Notes under the pieces: model-generated | What the model saw: the letters and a program-made list of their open reading frames with translations, nothing else | The model's database searches: none | What the model was told of the DNA's origin: nothing | Made by a program: the position numbers and the translations under genes | In this document: piece after piece, positions 51,322 through 61,700 of the stretch | How the letters are laid out: every line of letters starts with the position of its first letter | Position numbering within the stretch: the first letter of the stretch is position 1 | Source: G965215225 sp965215225 | GTDB taxonomy: Bacteria; Pseudomonadota; Gammaproteobacteria; CBDBNL01; JAAOII01 | Reading direction: 5' to 3' | NCBI GenBank assembly: GCA_965215225.1 | Contig: OZ244039.1 | Coordinates: 1,178,001 to 1,242,000, forward strand | Length of the DNA: 64,000 bases

Positions 51322-54300
51322 ATGAAGGTCAAATTCTTTTCTGCTAATCATAAGGGCGGGGCTTTCACTATATTTCTTAGCCGTTTTTTACGTCTTGGGT
51401 TTTTCCTTGGTGCGTTTCTATTGGTGCTGCTTCTACTTGCTTGTGCTGGTGATGGGACGGATGATTCTGTTGTTGATGAGACTGAGAGTCTGGATAGTGA
51501 TGGGGATGGAGTAGGTGATAATGTGGATAACTGCGATTTTGTTGGTAATCCGCTTCAGGCGAATAGGGATGGGGATTCTGCTGGTGATGCCTGCGATGAT
51601 GAGGATACTAATGTAGGGAATGTGTCTTTTGATGGGGATGATAGGACCTATGCGGATGGGATGGTTTTTTCTTCTGAGGTTCTTTTGACCTGGACGAATC
51701 CGGTTGAGATCTATTTACCGTTTGCGGCGGCTCAGCCGTTGGTGAATCAGGCTCTCACTGGGGTGAGAGTAGAGGTGACCTTGGCGAATGGGACGGTTGT
51801 TACTGTGGCGAATCATCCTCGTTTGAATATTACGACGGGATTTGTTGATGGATCTGGGGAATTGGTTGAGGCTAATCTTGCTCTTTTTCCAGGTGCGCTG
51901 AATAGCTATCGGGTTCGTGGTTTGCGCAATGGTACCTTTTATAGTTTTGAGGTGAGGGGAAGTTATGAGTATGAGCTAGCGGAGTATTTGGATGGGCGCC
52001 TGCCGGCGGCTGAGGTTGTTTTAGGGGTTGTCGAGCTTATCACTCTTTCCCAGTTGAGTGAGCTGATTGTTGCGCCGGTTGCGGCTCTTGAGGCCCAAAG
52101 TGGAGAGGATGCAATTGGCCTTTCGTGGAGCAATCCTGATGTTCCAGCTGGTTTGGCGATTATTGGTTTTACTGTGACTGCCTGTAAGTATTATACCTTT
52201 GCGGATTCACAGGTGGACAATTGCACTTCTGATTCTGTCCCACTCATAAATCTTCCTGTTTTGTCGACTAGTGCGAGTGATAAGATAGACATATTGTTGG
52301 ATGATCGCCATGGGCTGGATAGAGCCTATCTATATGATTTTACTGTGGTAGTGAATTACAACCATACCCAAGGCACTGGGGAAATGCTAACTTCTATTGG
52401 TCTGACGACTCCGATGGCGGCGGCTATCTATCCGGCTCTTATTCCTGCGCCGCGTAATCTAGTCAGTAGGGATGGATCTATGACTTTTGAACTGAGCTGG
52501 GTTGATGTAGATAGGAGTGCTCCTGCCTATGGGTTCTTTACTCGGATAGGAGAAGAACTGGTTGGTTATAATATTACGGTTCATCGAGGAAAGGATGCTA
52601 CTGGTGAAGTGGTTTTTAGCCAAGTCTATTCAAGCTTGGTGTTGGAGGGTTTAGGGGGGATGCTAAGTTCAGCTAGACTTGCTCTAGCTGGCGCGGATGT
52701 TGAGGCGGGCGGTTTTTTCTATTATGTTCTCATGCATGCAATTTATTCCACTGGTCAAGAATCGCCTCCGGTGGATGTGACGGCGACGCTTTGGCCGGAA
52801 CCGGCGTCTGTAGCTAATATACAAATAGTAGCGGATGACGCTCGGGGGTTGTTTGGTCTTACTTGGGATACTCCTTCTAATTTAGGCAATTATGTTAGGA
52901 TTGACGAGGGGATAGCGCGTTTTATTTTTGAGGCTTGTAGCGGCCAGGATGATTCTGATTCTTGTGTTCAGGAGGATGAGCTTTTGTTTATGCCTGGTCA
53001 GCATGCGGCGGCTGCCGATTATCCGACCAGGTATGAATTTGTTCGGCGAAGTTCGGCATTGGCATATGGGACGGATTATTTTATTAAGATCACAGTGGTC
53101 TATACTACTGGGCAGAGGAGTTCGGCTTTTTCCTCGGCTGCTCAGCTGGATAAGCCGGCTGCTCCCCCGATTGCGGATCTTGAGGCCCAAGGTGGAGAAG
53201 ATAGGATTAGACTTGCTTGGCAGAATCCTGATGTTCCAGCTGATTTGGCGATTATTGGTTTTAATGTGACTGCCTGTAAGTATGCTACATATGAGGATTC
53301 ACAGCCGTCCGATTCTCATATAGACAATTGTGCAGCGGATTCTGGCCCGCTTACCAATCTTCCTGCCCTTGATACTAGTTCGAATGCTTTGGTAAGTATA
53401 GAGCTTGGTGAACCCAATGGGTTGGTTCGCTCTCATCTATATGATTTTAAGGTGGTGGTGAATTACAACAATATCACAAGCACTGGGGAAATGCCCAGTT
53501 CTACTGCTTTAACGACTCCGAATGCGGTGGCTATCTATCCGGCTACTACTCCCTCACCAGTGCAATCCATAGCTGGCATAAACGGCTTTGGGAGTTTTGA
53601 GTTGTCCGTGACTCCTCCATCTAGCACCGCGACTGCAGATTTTGATAGGATTGGCAAGGGGATTAGCGACTATCGGATTACTATTAGGAACATTACAACT
53701 GGCGACAGTGATGGGGCAACCTATGAGAGAGAATTTACGGTTGAACAGATGGGTGATCTGATTGGAGGCAACTATACATTGTCGGTTTCTGATTTGAGCG
53801 GTTTGGGGCTTCCTGCCAAGTATTCTGAGGGAAGTCTTTTTGAAGTGAATGTAAGCCTGCTCTATGGCACGGGTGAGGAATCGGTTGCGGTAGGTGGTGA
53901 CCATAATAAGCTAACGGTTGGACCAAAGATTATTGCCCCTGAGGTAGAAGCGCCTTTTGGTCGTGATAGCATACTAGTGAGCTGGACTCATCCTTCTTTG
54001 CCGGTTCCATTCGAAACACTATATGATATTGATTATGCGGTTGGATTGGACTTGGCTGCTACCGGCTGTGAAGGTTTTGTGCCTAGTTCGGATGACCCTT
54101 TATCTAATTGCGACCGACAGGTCGACAATTTGCTTGGGATGAGTGATAGGGGGCCAATCACTTTTTCTCTTAGTTTAGGCCAACCGGGTAGTGACCTAGT
54201 GCGTGGCGAATTATATACGGTTGATCTAGTAGCCATATACACAGCGAAGACTGTGGCGGGCAATTTTTATCACACTGCCAGAGATAGGAGTGAGAGGAGT

Positions 54301-56553
54301 GGCATCTATCCTGAACCTGTGGTGCCAACGAATATTGAGATTGAAAGTGGGGCTGATGGGACGAATGAGGTTGTATTGAGTTGGGATATTGCTGCTTTAC
54401 CGCGGGTAAGCACTGATTTTAACAATGTGCTCATGGACTTAGGGGAGGCTCCTTATGGCAGAAGTTTTCGTTTAGCTATAGATGGGAACGGATATACTAT
54501 AGTGGAAGAAGATAGGGGTGGTGGGAACCATAGTCACCTCTTTGATTTTACTACTATTGGGGCTGGATCTTTTAGTCCGCAACGAGGTCGTGTTTATACT
54601 TTTGATGTTAAGGCTAATTATACTGGTGGTGGCATAGGAGAGGGTGGTCCTATAGAGTGGGGTTTTTATCCGACCACTGGCAAGGGAGTGTCCGCTGCCT
54701 CAGCAGTTCTTAATAGCGCAGCGGATGGTTTTGATATAAGTTGGTCTCGGCCTATTAATATAGCCCATAGTAATGAGGAGCACAACCATAATTTTACTTC
54801 TAGACTTGGGTATCAGATAGCTAGGACGAATAGCTATACTATTGAGGTGTGTGAGGCTGGCACAACTAATTGTGAGCCGGCGCTGAATGTAGCTGACCCT
54901 AATCCTGCCAGCAATAGTGCGGATGAGGTCACGACCAGTCTCAGCGGCCTTTCTCTTGGCGACTATGACATCACAGTGCAGGTGAACTATGAAGGGAAGA
55001 ACAGCCCTTCGGCATCTCGAACGCCTAAGGCTTCTTCTGTTACAACTGAGATCACTGGCGGTCCTTTTACTATTACTCTTGATGGCGATAGAGATGGCGA
55101 ACTAAATCATGTGGATATAGATGATGATGGCGATGGGTTGATAGAGATAGCTACAGCGGAGGAATTAAATGCAGTTCGCTATGCTCTAAATGGCAATGGG
55201 AGTAGGTTATCGCAAGATGAGGAGCTCAACACCACTGGTTGTGGTGATGGCAATTCCATCATATCTTGTTCTGGCTATGAGCTGGTTGCGAATATAAGTC
55301 TTGCGGCCTATGCGAATGCGAACAATGGCACAGGTTGGCAACCCTTGGGTCATGATACAGATAATAATCGAAATGAATGTCAGGGTCCTGAGTTTGATGG
55401 GATTTTTGAAGGCAATGGCTGGACGATTAGTGATTTAATCATTAATCGTTCGGATGAAGATTGCATAGGTTTATTTGGCAGCATATCTCCAAATTCAGTG
55501 ATTCGCAATCTGACTCTTCATGCCGAGACAGTGATAGGTGATGATAATGTAGGCGGTCTGGTGGGGAACGTAAGAGGAGGAGCTCAGATTGCTTCTGCTT
55601 CGGTTGTGGTAGCTACTGTGAGTGGGGATAATCGGATAGGCGGTCTGGTGGGGCACGCGGGAGGAGCTCGGATTGTTTCTTCTTCAGTTGTGGTAGCTAA
55701 TGTGAGCGGGAACAATCGGATAGGCGGTCTGGTGGGGCGTAGTACTTCGAATTTGATTCATTCTTGTTTGGTAGTGGCAGGTGCGGTGCGGGGGACTATT
55801 GATCTCGTAGGCGGTATAGTAGGCCAGGGGCTAGGAGTTGGGATCTATTCTTCTTTGGTTGTGATAGCTGAGGTGAGTGGGGGTAGTAAAATAGGCGGTC
55901 TGACAGGAGGAAGTGGTACATTGATTCAGGCTGTTACTTCTTCGGTTGTGGTGGGTAAGGTGAGCGGGACTGGTGGTTTAGTAGGCGGTCTGATAGGGAC
56001 TGGTTTCCGGATGTCTATTCATTCTTCTTCGGTTGTGACGAGTGAGGTGAGCGGTACTGGTGTTACAGTGGGTGGTCTGACGGGAGTTTTTCGGCAGAGT
56101 GGGGTTAGCTATTCTTATGTAGTCTCAGGCAGTAATACTACTATGCTGGCTGGGGATCCACATATGGGTGGAGGTGGACCTTATTCCTATTGGGACAGTG
56201 ATACTAGCGGCACAACAAGTGGCAACAATGGTGGTCCTAAGACCAGCGATCAACTTCGGGAGCCGACTGGTTATACAGGGATTTATAACAAATGGGATGA
56301 AAGGGACACGAAGTGGAGGGACAAAGGTCACCAGTTGCTACCGCTCTGGTGTGATGAGGATAAGAATAGAGAAATAACAACAGATGAACAAACCGATGAC
56401 AATCGTGTTTGGGACTTCGGCACTCCAAGAGATTATCCTGCCATTCGCTGCCTGCCTATCTCTCCTTCTGAGTGGCGTAGTTGGTGGTATTTGAATACAA
56501 CAACTAATAATCCTCAACTAAATCGAACTCGTTTAGATGCGCTGCTTCCTTGA
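51322..56553 (+). CDS. Giant surface lipoprotein with TSP3, fibronectin-like and GLUG repeats
   Basis: A 1,743-residue lipoprotein (lipobox LLLAC, C41). A thrombospondin type 3 calcium repeat (DSDGDGVGDNVDNC...GDACDDED, 59-95) is followed by many fibronectin-III-like modules of about 100-180 residues to about 1,250. Two are near duplicates (52070-52445 and 53155-53545, both with NPDVPA.LAIIGF.VTACKY). A second calcium-type stretch (DGDRDGELNHVDIDDDGDGL, near 1,254) leads into GLUG repeats (NVGGLVG, NRIGGLVG; about 1,405-1,590) and a C-terminal domain ending SEWRSWW. It is probably an adhesin or other surface-interaction protein. The start lies 10 bases after the IS end. Confidence 0.88.
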   Translation: MKVKFFSANHKGGAFTIFLSRFLRLGFFLGAFLLVLLLLACAGDGTDDSVVDETESLDSDGDGVGDNVDNCDFVGNPLQANRDGDSAGDACDDEDTNVGNVSFDGDDRTYADGMVFSSEVLLTWTNPVEIYLPFAAAQPLVNQALTGVRVEVTLANGTVVTVANHPRLNITTGFVDGSGELVEANLALFPGALNSYRVRGLRNGTFYSFEVRGSYEYELAEYLDGRLPAAEVVLGVVELITLSQLSELIVAPVAALEAQSGEDAIGLSWSNPDVPAGLAIIGFTVTACKYYTFADSQVDNCTSDSVPLINLPVLSTSASDKIDILLDDRHGLDRAYLYDFTVVVNYNHTQGTGEMLTSIGLTTPMAAAIYPALIPAPRNLVSRDGSMTFELSWVDVDRSAPAYGFFTRIGEELVGYNITVHRGKDATGEVVFSQVYSSLVLEGLGGMLSSARLALAGADVEAGGFFYYVLMHAIYSTGQESPPVDVTATLWPEPASVANIQIVADDARGLFGLTWDTPSNLGNYVRIDEGIARFIFEACSGQDDSDSCVQEDELLFMPGQHAAAADYPTRYEFVRRSSALAYGTDYFIKITVVYTTGQRSSAFSSAAQLDKPAAPPIADLEAQGGEDRIRLAWQNPDVPADLAIIGFNVTACKYATYEDSQPSDSHIDNCAADSGPLTNLPALDTSSNALVSIELGEPNGLVRSHLYDFKVVVNYNNITSTGEMPSSTALTTPNAVAIYPATTPSPVQSIAGINGFGSFELSVTPPSSTATADFDRIGKGISDYRITIRNITTGDSDGATYEREFTVEQMGDLIGGNYTLSVSDLSGLGLPAKYSEGSLFEVNVSLLYGTGEESVAVGGDHNKLTVGPKIIAPEVEAPFGRDSILVSWTHPSLPVPFETLYDIDYAVGLDLAATGCEGFVPSSDDPLSNCDRQVDNLLGMSDRGPITFSLSLGQPGSDLVRGELYTVDLVAIYTAKTVAGNFYHTARDRSERSGIYPEPVVPTNIEIESGADGTNEVVLSWDIAALPRVSTDFNNVLMDLGEAPYGRSFRLAIDGNGYTIVEEDRGGGNHSHLFDFTTIGAGSFSPQRGRVYTFDVKANYTGGGIGEGGPIEWGFYPTTGKGVSAASAVLNSAADGFDISWSRPINIAHSNEEHNHNFTSRLGYQIARTNSYTIEVCEAGTTNCEPALNVADPNPASNSADEVTTSLSGLSLGDYDITVQVNYEGKNSPSASRTPKASSVTTEITGGPFTITLDGDRDGELNHVDIDDDGDGLIEIATAEELNAVRYALNGNGSRLSQDEELNTTGCGDGNSIISCSGYELVANISLAAYANANNGTGWQPLGHDTDNNRNECQGPEFDGIFEGNGWTISDLIINRSDEDCIGLFGSISPNSVIRNLTLHAETVIGDDNVGGLVGNVRGGAQIASASVVVATVSGDNRIGGLVGHAGGARIVSSSVVVANVSGNNRIGGLVGRSTSNLIHSCLVVAGAVRGTIDLVGGIVGQGLGVGIYSSLVVIAEVSGGSKIGGLTGGSGTLIQAVTSSVVVGKVSGTGGLVGGLIGTGFRMSIHSSSVVTSEVSGTGVTVGGLTGVFRQSGVSYSYVVSGSNTTMLAGDPHMGGGGPYSYWDSDTSGTTSGNNGGPKTSDQLREPTGYTGIYNKWDERDTKWRDKGHQLLPLWCDEDKNREITTDEQTDDNRVWDFGTPRDYPAIRCLPISPSEWRSWWYLNTTTNNPQLNRTRLDALLP

Positions 56554-56725
56554 CAAACTGACGACTGGCTTTAATTAGCCCCTCAGCTCCAACCGAAATA
56601 GCGTAAATATTGGTAGTCTTTGAATGAAACCAGCCAGCCCCAACTAAACCCAACCCGTTTAGCCAATCTGTTTCCCTTCTCAAACTGACGACTGGCTTGA
56701 ACCAGCCCCTCAGATTCTAACCAAT
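56518..56725 (+). repeat. Duplication of the giant lipoprotein gene's 3' end
   Basis: The end of the gene and the next 50 bases (ctcgtttag, cttgacaaactgacgactgg, agcccctcag) are repeated at about 56645-56721 (cccgtttag, ctcaaactgacgactgg, agcccctcag). The stretch 56554-56757 holds nothing else. Confidence 0.8.
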
Positions 56726-56757
56726 GAAAGCGTTTTTGTGGGGTGTGTTGATTAGGG

Positions 56758-57034
56758 GGATCTAATATGTGACCTCCTTTGCCATCACTTTTAAGTTTCC
56801 AACCATCTCTTTTGAGATGTCTAACCTGCTGGTCTGTAGCCGTGTTGGGCAAAATACGGTTGACTACTTTTGCGATAGAACTTTTACTCTCGTTTGGATT
56901 GGACTTATAGCGAATATATAATATGCCAAGCCAAATACATTTAGTAGTGAACTTCTTAGGGAGTTTTACCCATACTCCTCCAAGTGTTCTTTATAGATAG
57001 GAAATAGCTCTTCCCAAACATGTTCTATATCTTT
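56758..57034 (-). pseudogene. Broken second copy of the HNH endonuclease
   Basis: Closely matches the N-terminal coding half of the intact endonuclease (48315-48600), but the HNH half is missing, there is a 6-base deletion (ctctcg versus cttaccatctcg) and a one-base frameshifting deletion (ttacccatac versus ttactccatac), and a 218-bp element separates it from its start region. It cannot make a nuclease. Confidence 0.92.
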
Positions 57035-57252
57035 GGGACTTATATAGTATCTTCCACAAATCGATAAATTCCCTTATTTTTTACCTTTCTTTTGACAAGC
57101 GTCTGTAAAAGAAAATCGGTGAAGCGATTAAACTTCGTTTCCTCTATTGGCGGAAGGTCTGACCGTAAATGGTCTCGCTTTTTATGATTTCTTCGCTTCG
57201 GGGCTTTCTTTTTCATAATATTCTCTTTTGTGGAAGATTGGATATAATTCCC
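57035..57252 (-). mobile_element. 218-bp non-autonomous relative of the IS1595 element
   Basis: Imperfect inverted repeats GGGACTTATATAG... and ...GATATAATTCCC resemble the IS ends, and an 8-bp duplication ATATCTTT flanks it (57027-57034 and 57253-57260), so it was mobilised by an IS1595-type transposase. In place of a transposase it carries only a version of the small ORF. It sits in the 5' part of the endonuclease copy. Confidence 0.92.
57040..57216 (-). CDS. Small protein of the non-autonomous element, 58 residues
   Basis: A basic 58-residue homologue of the 40-residue ORF in the full IS. The first six residues (MKKKAP) and the last 33 (ETKFNRFTDFLLQTL to RFVEDTI) align; 19-20 extra residues with KRRNHKKRDHLRSDL lie between. 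The stop is again in the inverted repeat. Retention of the frame despite the length change supports translation. Confidence 0.5.
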   Translation of the reverse strand: MKKKAPKRRNHKKRDHLRSDLPPIEETKFNRFTDFLLQTLVKRKVKNKGIYRFVEDTI

Positions 57253-57261
57253 ATATCTTTT

Positions 57262-58119
57262 TTAGCTATTGAGCTGTCCTTCATTTATTCTGGCGGCTAT
57301 TGTGGCTAGCATACTCTTATCAATTTCATATCCTATGGATTGCCGCTTTTCTTGTAAAGCAGCTACCGCAGTTGTTCCAGTGCCAATGAACGGGTCTAAT
57401 ACTAGGTCTCCTTCCTTACTAAATATCCTTATTAGGTGTCTAATAATATCCAGTGGCTTAACCGCCATATGATTGTATTTCTCCCTTGTTTTCGGACAAG
57501 GAATAATCGTGCTAGGGAACCTGTCTGGTTCTATGAGGGGATTATCTACATTTACCAATCCAGTGCCATACTCTAGCCAATTATTTACAAAGGTCCCTTC
57601 TCTCGGCTTTTGAGCTAGGACAATTAGTTCCATTCGAGGTTTGAGTTGAGGGGTTTTCCTATTACCCAGTTCTTTTAGGATACTTGTCTTTTCTTCTTCC
57701 GAGATATTCATTCTTTTGACAAAATGGGTTTGGCTAAAAGCCTTTGGTTGCCCTTCATACTGCCAGGCAATAATGTCCCTGACTTCAAATGACACATTCT
57801 CTAATGCCATCGCGGTATGGTGTATTAGGCGTGGTTGGCCGAAGCAGAGCATAAACCCTCCTGGTTTTAGCACCCTCATACATTCCTCCCCTACCTTTGA
57901 AAGAAATCTTTGTAGTCTTATTCCCTGGCTAGCATCAAATTTTTGTCCTACTGGTAGCCCACCAATCACTCCCTTTTTTACCCTCTTGTGTAATTTTTCG
58001 TTATCCCAACCGTCGTCCATCCCATCAATAAAATAGGGAGGGTCTGTTAGGACAAGTGATACAGACCTGTCTTCTAATTGTGGCATTCTGATACAGGATT
58101 GGTTATATGTAGCCATCAC
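57262..58119 (-). CDS. Second DNA methyltransferase copy, N-terminally frameshifted
   Basis: 285 residues, nearly identical to the methylase at 48599-49525, with the same TDPPYF and DPFIGTGTTAVAAL motifs. A 5-base deletion after GATGGCTAC shifts the original N-terminus (MSDIAMGQAVAKRT, 58120-58183) out of frame, so translation would have to start at GTG 58119 or ATG 58116, about 35 residues in. Catalytic and SAM motifs are kept. With its endonuclease destroyed it is at best an orphan methylase. Confidence 0.82.
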   Translation of the reverse strand: MMATYNQSCIRMPQLEDRSVSLVLTDPPYFIDGMDDGWDNEKLHKRVKKGVIGGLPVGQKFDASQGIRLQRFLSKVGEECMRVLKPGGFMLCFGQPRLIHHTAMALENVSFEVRDIIAWQYEGQPKAFSQTHFVKRMNISEEEKTSILKELGNRKTPQLKPRMELIVLAQKPREGTFVNNWLEYGTGLVNVDNPLIEPDRFPSTIIPCPKTREKYNHMAVKPLDIIRHLIRIFSKEGDLVLDPFIGTGTTAVAALQEKRQSIGYEIDKSMLATIAARINEGQLNS

Positions 58120-58339
58120 CTTCTATAACCCCTTTGCTCTCGGTCCTTTTCGCCACTGCTTGACCCATAGCAATATCGCTCATGTTCTCACGCTATCAGC
58201 TCCCGGTAATCTCTTGGCTGTTATTCTTTATTCTGAGGGCTTCCGTTATTAATAGTTTATCAATTTACATCGAAACCTTTGATTCCCAACTAATGAAAGC
58301 CTTTTGGTGAGATGGGATTTGAAATTGATTGGTGATTGA

Positions 58340-58410
58340 GTATAATGCTTTTTACACATATTGAAAACCTCTCTATTGTTAAAGGCTGCACTTATGATGC
58401 AAATTCGCAA
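58340..58410 (+). repeat. Dispersed intergenic repeat, family B copy 2
   Basis: gtataatgctttttacac, atattgaaaacctctc and gcacttatgatgcaaattc match 15515-15612. The gap 58184-58524 has no gene; it also holds A-rich runs and a TATAAT box. Confidence 0.65.
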
Positions 58411-58464
58411 ACCAAAAAAAATTGAAAAAAACCAAAAAAAATTATGAAAATAAAAAATTTCCAG

Positions 58465-58470
58465 TATAAT
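58465..58470 (+). promoter_or_regulatory. Probable -10 box of the second giant lipoprotein gene
   Basis: TATAAT lies 54 bases before ATG 58525, in an A-rich region. Confidence 0.45.
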
Positions 58471-58524
58471 AGGTTCCTTTAATAACCAAAAATTTTAATA
58501 ACTAATATAACCATTAATATTATT

Positions 58525-58707
58525 ATGAACAGATTCTCTTATTTTTTGAGTCATGCCTTTCGTTTGGCTGGCTCCTTTTTTATACTTTCCTTATTTAGGA
58601 TCCTATTATTAGGCCGCTTCTCTGGCTTCCTTAATATGCCTTCAGGCCGCTTCTTTGGTTCCCTTATTATGCCCCCCCCCCCCCCCCCCCCCCCCAATTT
58701 TTCTTGA
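58525..58707 (+). CDS. 60-codon upstream ORF ending one base before the lipoprotein start
   Basis: This ORF (MNRFSYFLSHAFRLAG...) is hydrophobic and runs through the 24-C tract as polyproline to a TGA at 58705-58707. The lipoprotein ATG follows one base later, the spacing of translational coupling. With 23 or 26 C the ORF would instead be fused in frame to the lipoprotein. It may be a leader peptide or the N-terminus of a phase-variable fusion. Confidence 0.45.
   Translation: MNRFSYFLSHAFRLAGSFFILSLFRILLLGRFSGFLNMPSGRFFGSLIMPPPPPPPPNFS
58672..58695 (+). repeat. Poly-C tract (24 C) before the second giant lipoprotein
   Basis: Twenty-four C lie inside the upstream ORF, 13 bases before the lipoprotein ATG. 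Length changes would switch between coupled translation, fusion and early termination. It is the second long poly-C tract in the window. Confidence 0.8.
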
Positions 58708-58708
58708 C

Positions 58709-61700
58709 ATGGTGGGGCGGTTTCTTTTCCTTTTAGTTGGGTCTAGCTTCTTAGTTCTTACTGCTTGTGCCGGCGGTGGCGGTTCCTCTGATGGGATTAT
58801 TAGGTCCGTGGTTGAACCAAAAACCCCATCAGTAGGATCATTAAGTTTTATCCCCCAAGAAAGTGAGGTAAATGTTAGTTGGCAAGCTGGCATAGCTTCA
58901 TTGCGCGAACAATTAGAAGATAATGAAGAAATTGAGCAAGTAATAATAAACTGGCGAACTTCTTTTGATAGTGATTTACTGGCTCAGTTTAATCAGGAAT
59001 CTCGTAATAGCTTATTGACTCGCCTCTTGCAAATTGGCGGCATTGGAGGAGATCAAGTTGAGCAAGAGGGGGATGAGGAACTGCTTCGTAAACGTCATCA
59101 AGTAGTGGATTTAGATAGGGATGGGATTCCTTTTACCGGCGATCCAGGTGGCGACAATTGTCCGGGCGATTACAATCCCAATCAAGCAGACGATGATGAT
59201 GATGGTTATGGTGATGTTTGTGATCCTGCTCCTAACAATCCCTTGCTATTAATCCCAGCGAATAGGAGCGTTGTTATTAAATGGCAAGATAGCCAAGCAG
59301 CTCGGGTAGAAAGCTGGACTATCCGTTTTATGGATATAAATCGACAAAGTGTGGCAATTAGTCCAGCTTATATTTTTTCTCATGATGGCGGCTCTCAACT
59401 GAGCGCCAGGCTCAGCCATGATGATACCATAGGGGGTCAAGCAGTAGTTCTTGCCAATGATAAGCCCTATCGTTTTAGTGTTTCAGTAGTTTTTACTGGC
59501 GGCGAAACGGGATCACTGTATGATTTTACCGACCCAGAAGTCACACTAGGTTCTAATCATGATGGTGACCTGATTCGCGATCTAGAGGATGAGGATGATG
59601 ATAATGATGGGATACTGGATGTGGAAGAAACCGAGCCGGAACATATCCTTCGGTCTGCAATAGGGGATAGCCTAGTAGTGGGAGGGGATTTGACTGAGAA
59701 TATTCTAACCGGGCTTGTTAATAATAGTGAATATATTTTTAGTTTAGAAGCTTTGATAGAAAGCGGGGGCTCTAGAGGACGCAGAGAGCTAGCGAACGGC
59801 ACTATTTTGCTGGGTCCCAATCCAGATAATGATGGCCTTGCGAATGAAGATGATGAGGATGATGATGGCGATAAGATTGAAGATTTGGACGAGCCGCCTG
59901 GCTGCGCGTTGAAAACTGATTGCGATAAGGATGGACTAACCGACTTTGAAGAGTTAAATAAGACGGAAGAAAGATGTATAACGACTCCCGATTGCGATGG
60001 CGATAATGCGATAGATTCGTTGGATGCGTTTGTATTGGATGCAACCGAGAGTGAGGATACCGATGGGGATGGGATAGGCAATAATAGGGACGATGATATT
60101 GATGGCGATGGCACTGCTAATGAGGAAGAGGAAGATAAAGACAATGATGGTCTGCTGGATAGCTTAGAAGTGGTTGGGTGTGATAGGCTGGTGGATTGCG
60201 ATAGCGATGGTTTGAGAGATGCCGATGAGCCGCTGGCTTGTATGACTATGGCAGATTGTGACAATGATGGCATATTAGATGGAGCGGAGGTGCCAGGTTG
60301 TGTGCAGAGTGCCGATTGTGATGGGGATACTATCGAGGATGGTTTAGAAGTAGCCCAAGAGTGTATTATCTCAGCGGATTGTGATAAGGATGGTGTTGAG
60401 GATTGGGCAGAGCATACGCAATGTGTCCGTATGGCAGATTGTGACAATGATGGATTGGGAGATAGTGAAGAGATTGGCCTATTTTATGAAGGCCTCTGGT
60501 GTGGTTTGGCGCGCGATTGTGATAAGGATTCTTTGCGCGACTTTGATGAGGCGTCCTATGATAAGAGCTGTATTAATAGTCGCGATTGCGATGGCGATAA
60601 TGTCTCTGATTCGACTGAAATAGTCCGCTGTATTTTTACTGCGGATTGCGACCAAGATGGGGTTTCAGATAATGATGAGGTAGAAAGGAGGTGTATTCTA
60701 GATTCGGATTGCGATGGGGATGGGATAGCAGATGGTGACGAACCAAGTGCATTTTGTCGTATTAGTCGCGATTGCGATAATGACTTTCTGCCGGATAGCG
60801 AGGAGAGGTGGTTGTTTAATTCAGATGGAGTTTCTTGTATCCTTTTATCGGATTGCGATGGTGATAACATGTTCGATTTTGATGAGATATTGAATTGTGT
60901 GACAACGGCGGATTGCGATGGGGATGGAGTGTCGGATAATGATGAACCAAGGCGGGATTGTATTCTTAAGGAAGACTGCGACCAAGACGGTTTAGATGAT
61001 GGATTAGATTCTTGTCCTCTTATGCCTAGAGGACAAGATAGTGATCAAGATGGCTGCCCCGACGATATAGATAGGCCGGATCCACCAGATCCTGTTGTTG
61101 ACCCTTCTGAGATAGTCTTACAATTTAGACCAGAGCCGACGAGGGTGAATCTTGACTGGGTTAATCCTCACCCTTCTCAGAGAATAAGAAAGATAGATAT
61201 TTCTTATGGTGAAGTTGGTGAAGTAGGACGGCAGCAACTTTCTTTGGTAGGTGTAACGGGGATAGCCAATCAATATTTCTCTATTGCTGTTTCAGGTCTT
61301 GAGGATAATACCCAATATGAATTTACTATTGAGATTAACTATGCAGATAGCTCCTCCTTATCAACAAACGGACAGATTTGGACCGGTCTCAATAGCGATG
61401 GCGATGGGATAAGAGATGCAGAAGATGAGGACGATAATAATAATGGTGTCTTAGATGAAGAAGAAGACGCGGCTTCTTGTATAAGAGATAATGATTGTGA
61501 TGACGATGGGGTTCTTGATACAGTAGAGAACAGTCTATTTAATGCATCAAGCGGTGTCTCTTGCAGTATGTTGCCAGATTGTGATGAAGATTCAGTAGTG
61601 GACGGGGACGAGGCAGCCTCACAATGCTTGGTCACACCAGATTGTGATGGTGATGGGGTGTTGGATCCGGTGGATCTTTTCCCATTAGATGGAACCGAAT

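Noticed and set aside
56583..56852. 89-residue minus-strand ORF
   Set aside because: Its first part is the frameshifted endonuclease remnant and the rest is the lipoprotein-end duplication; not a gene in its own right.
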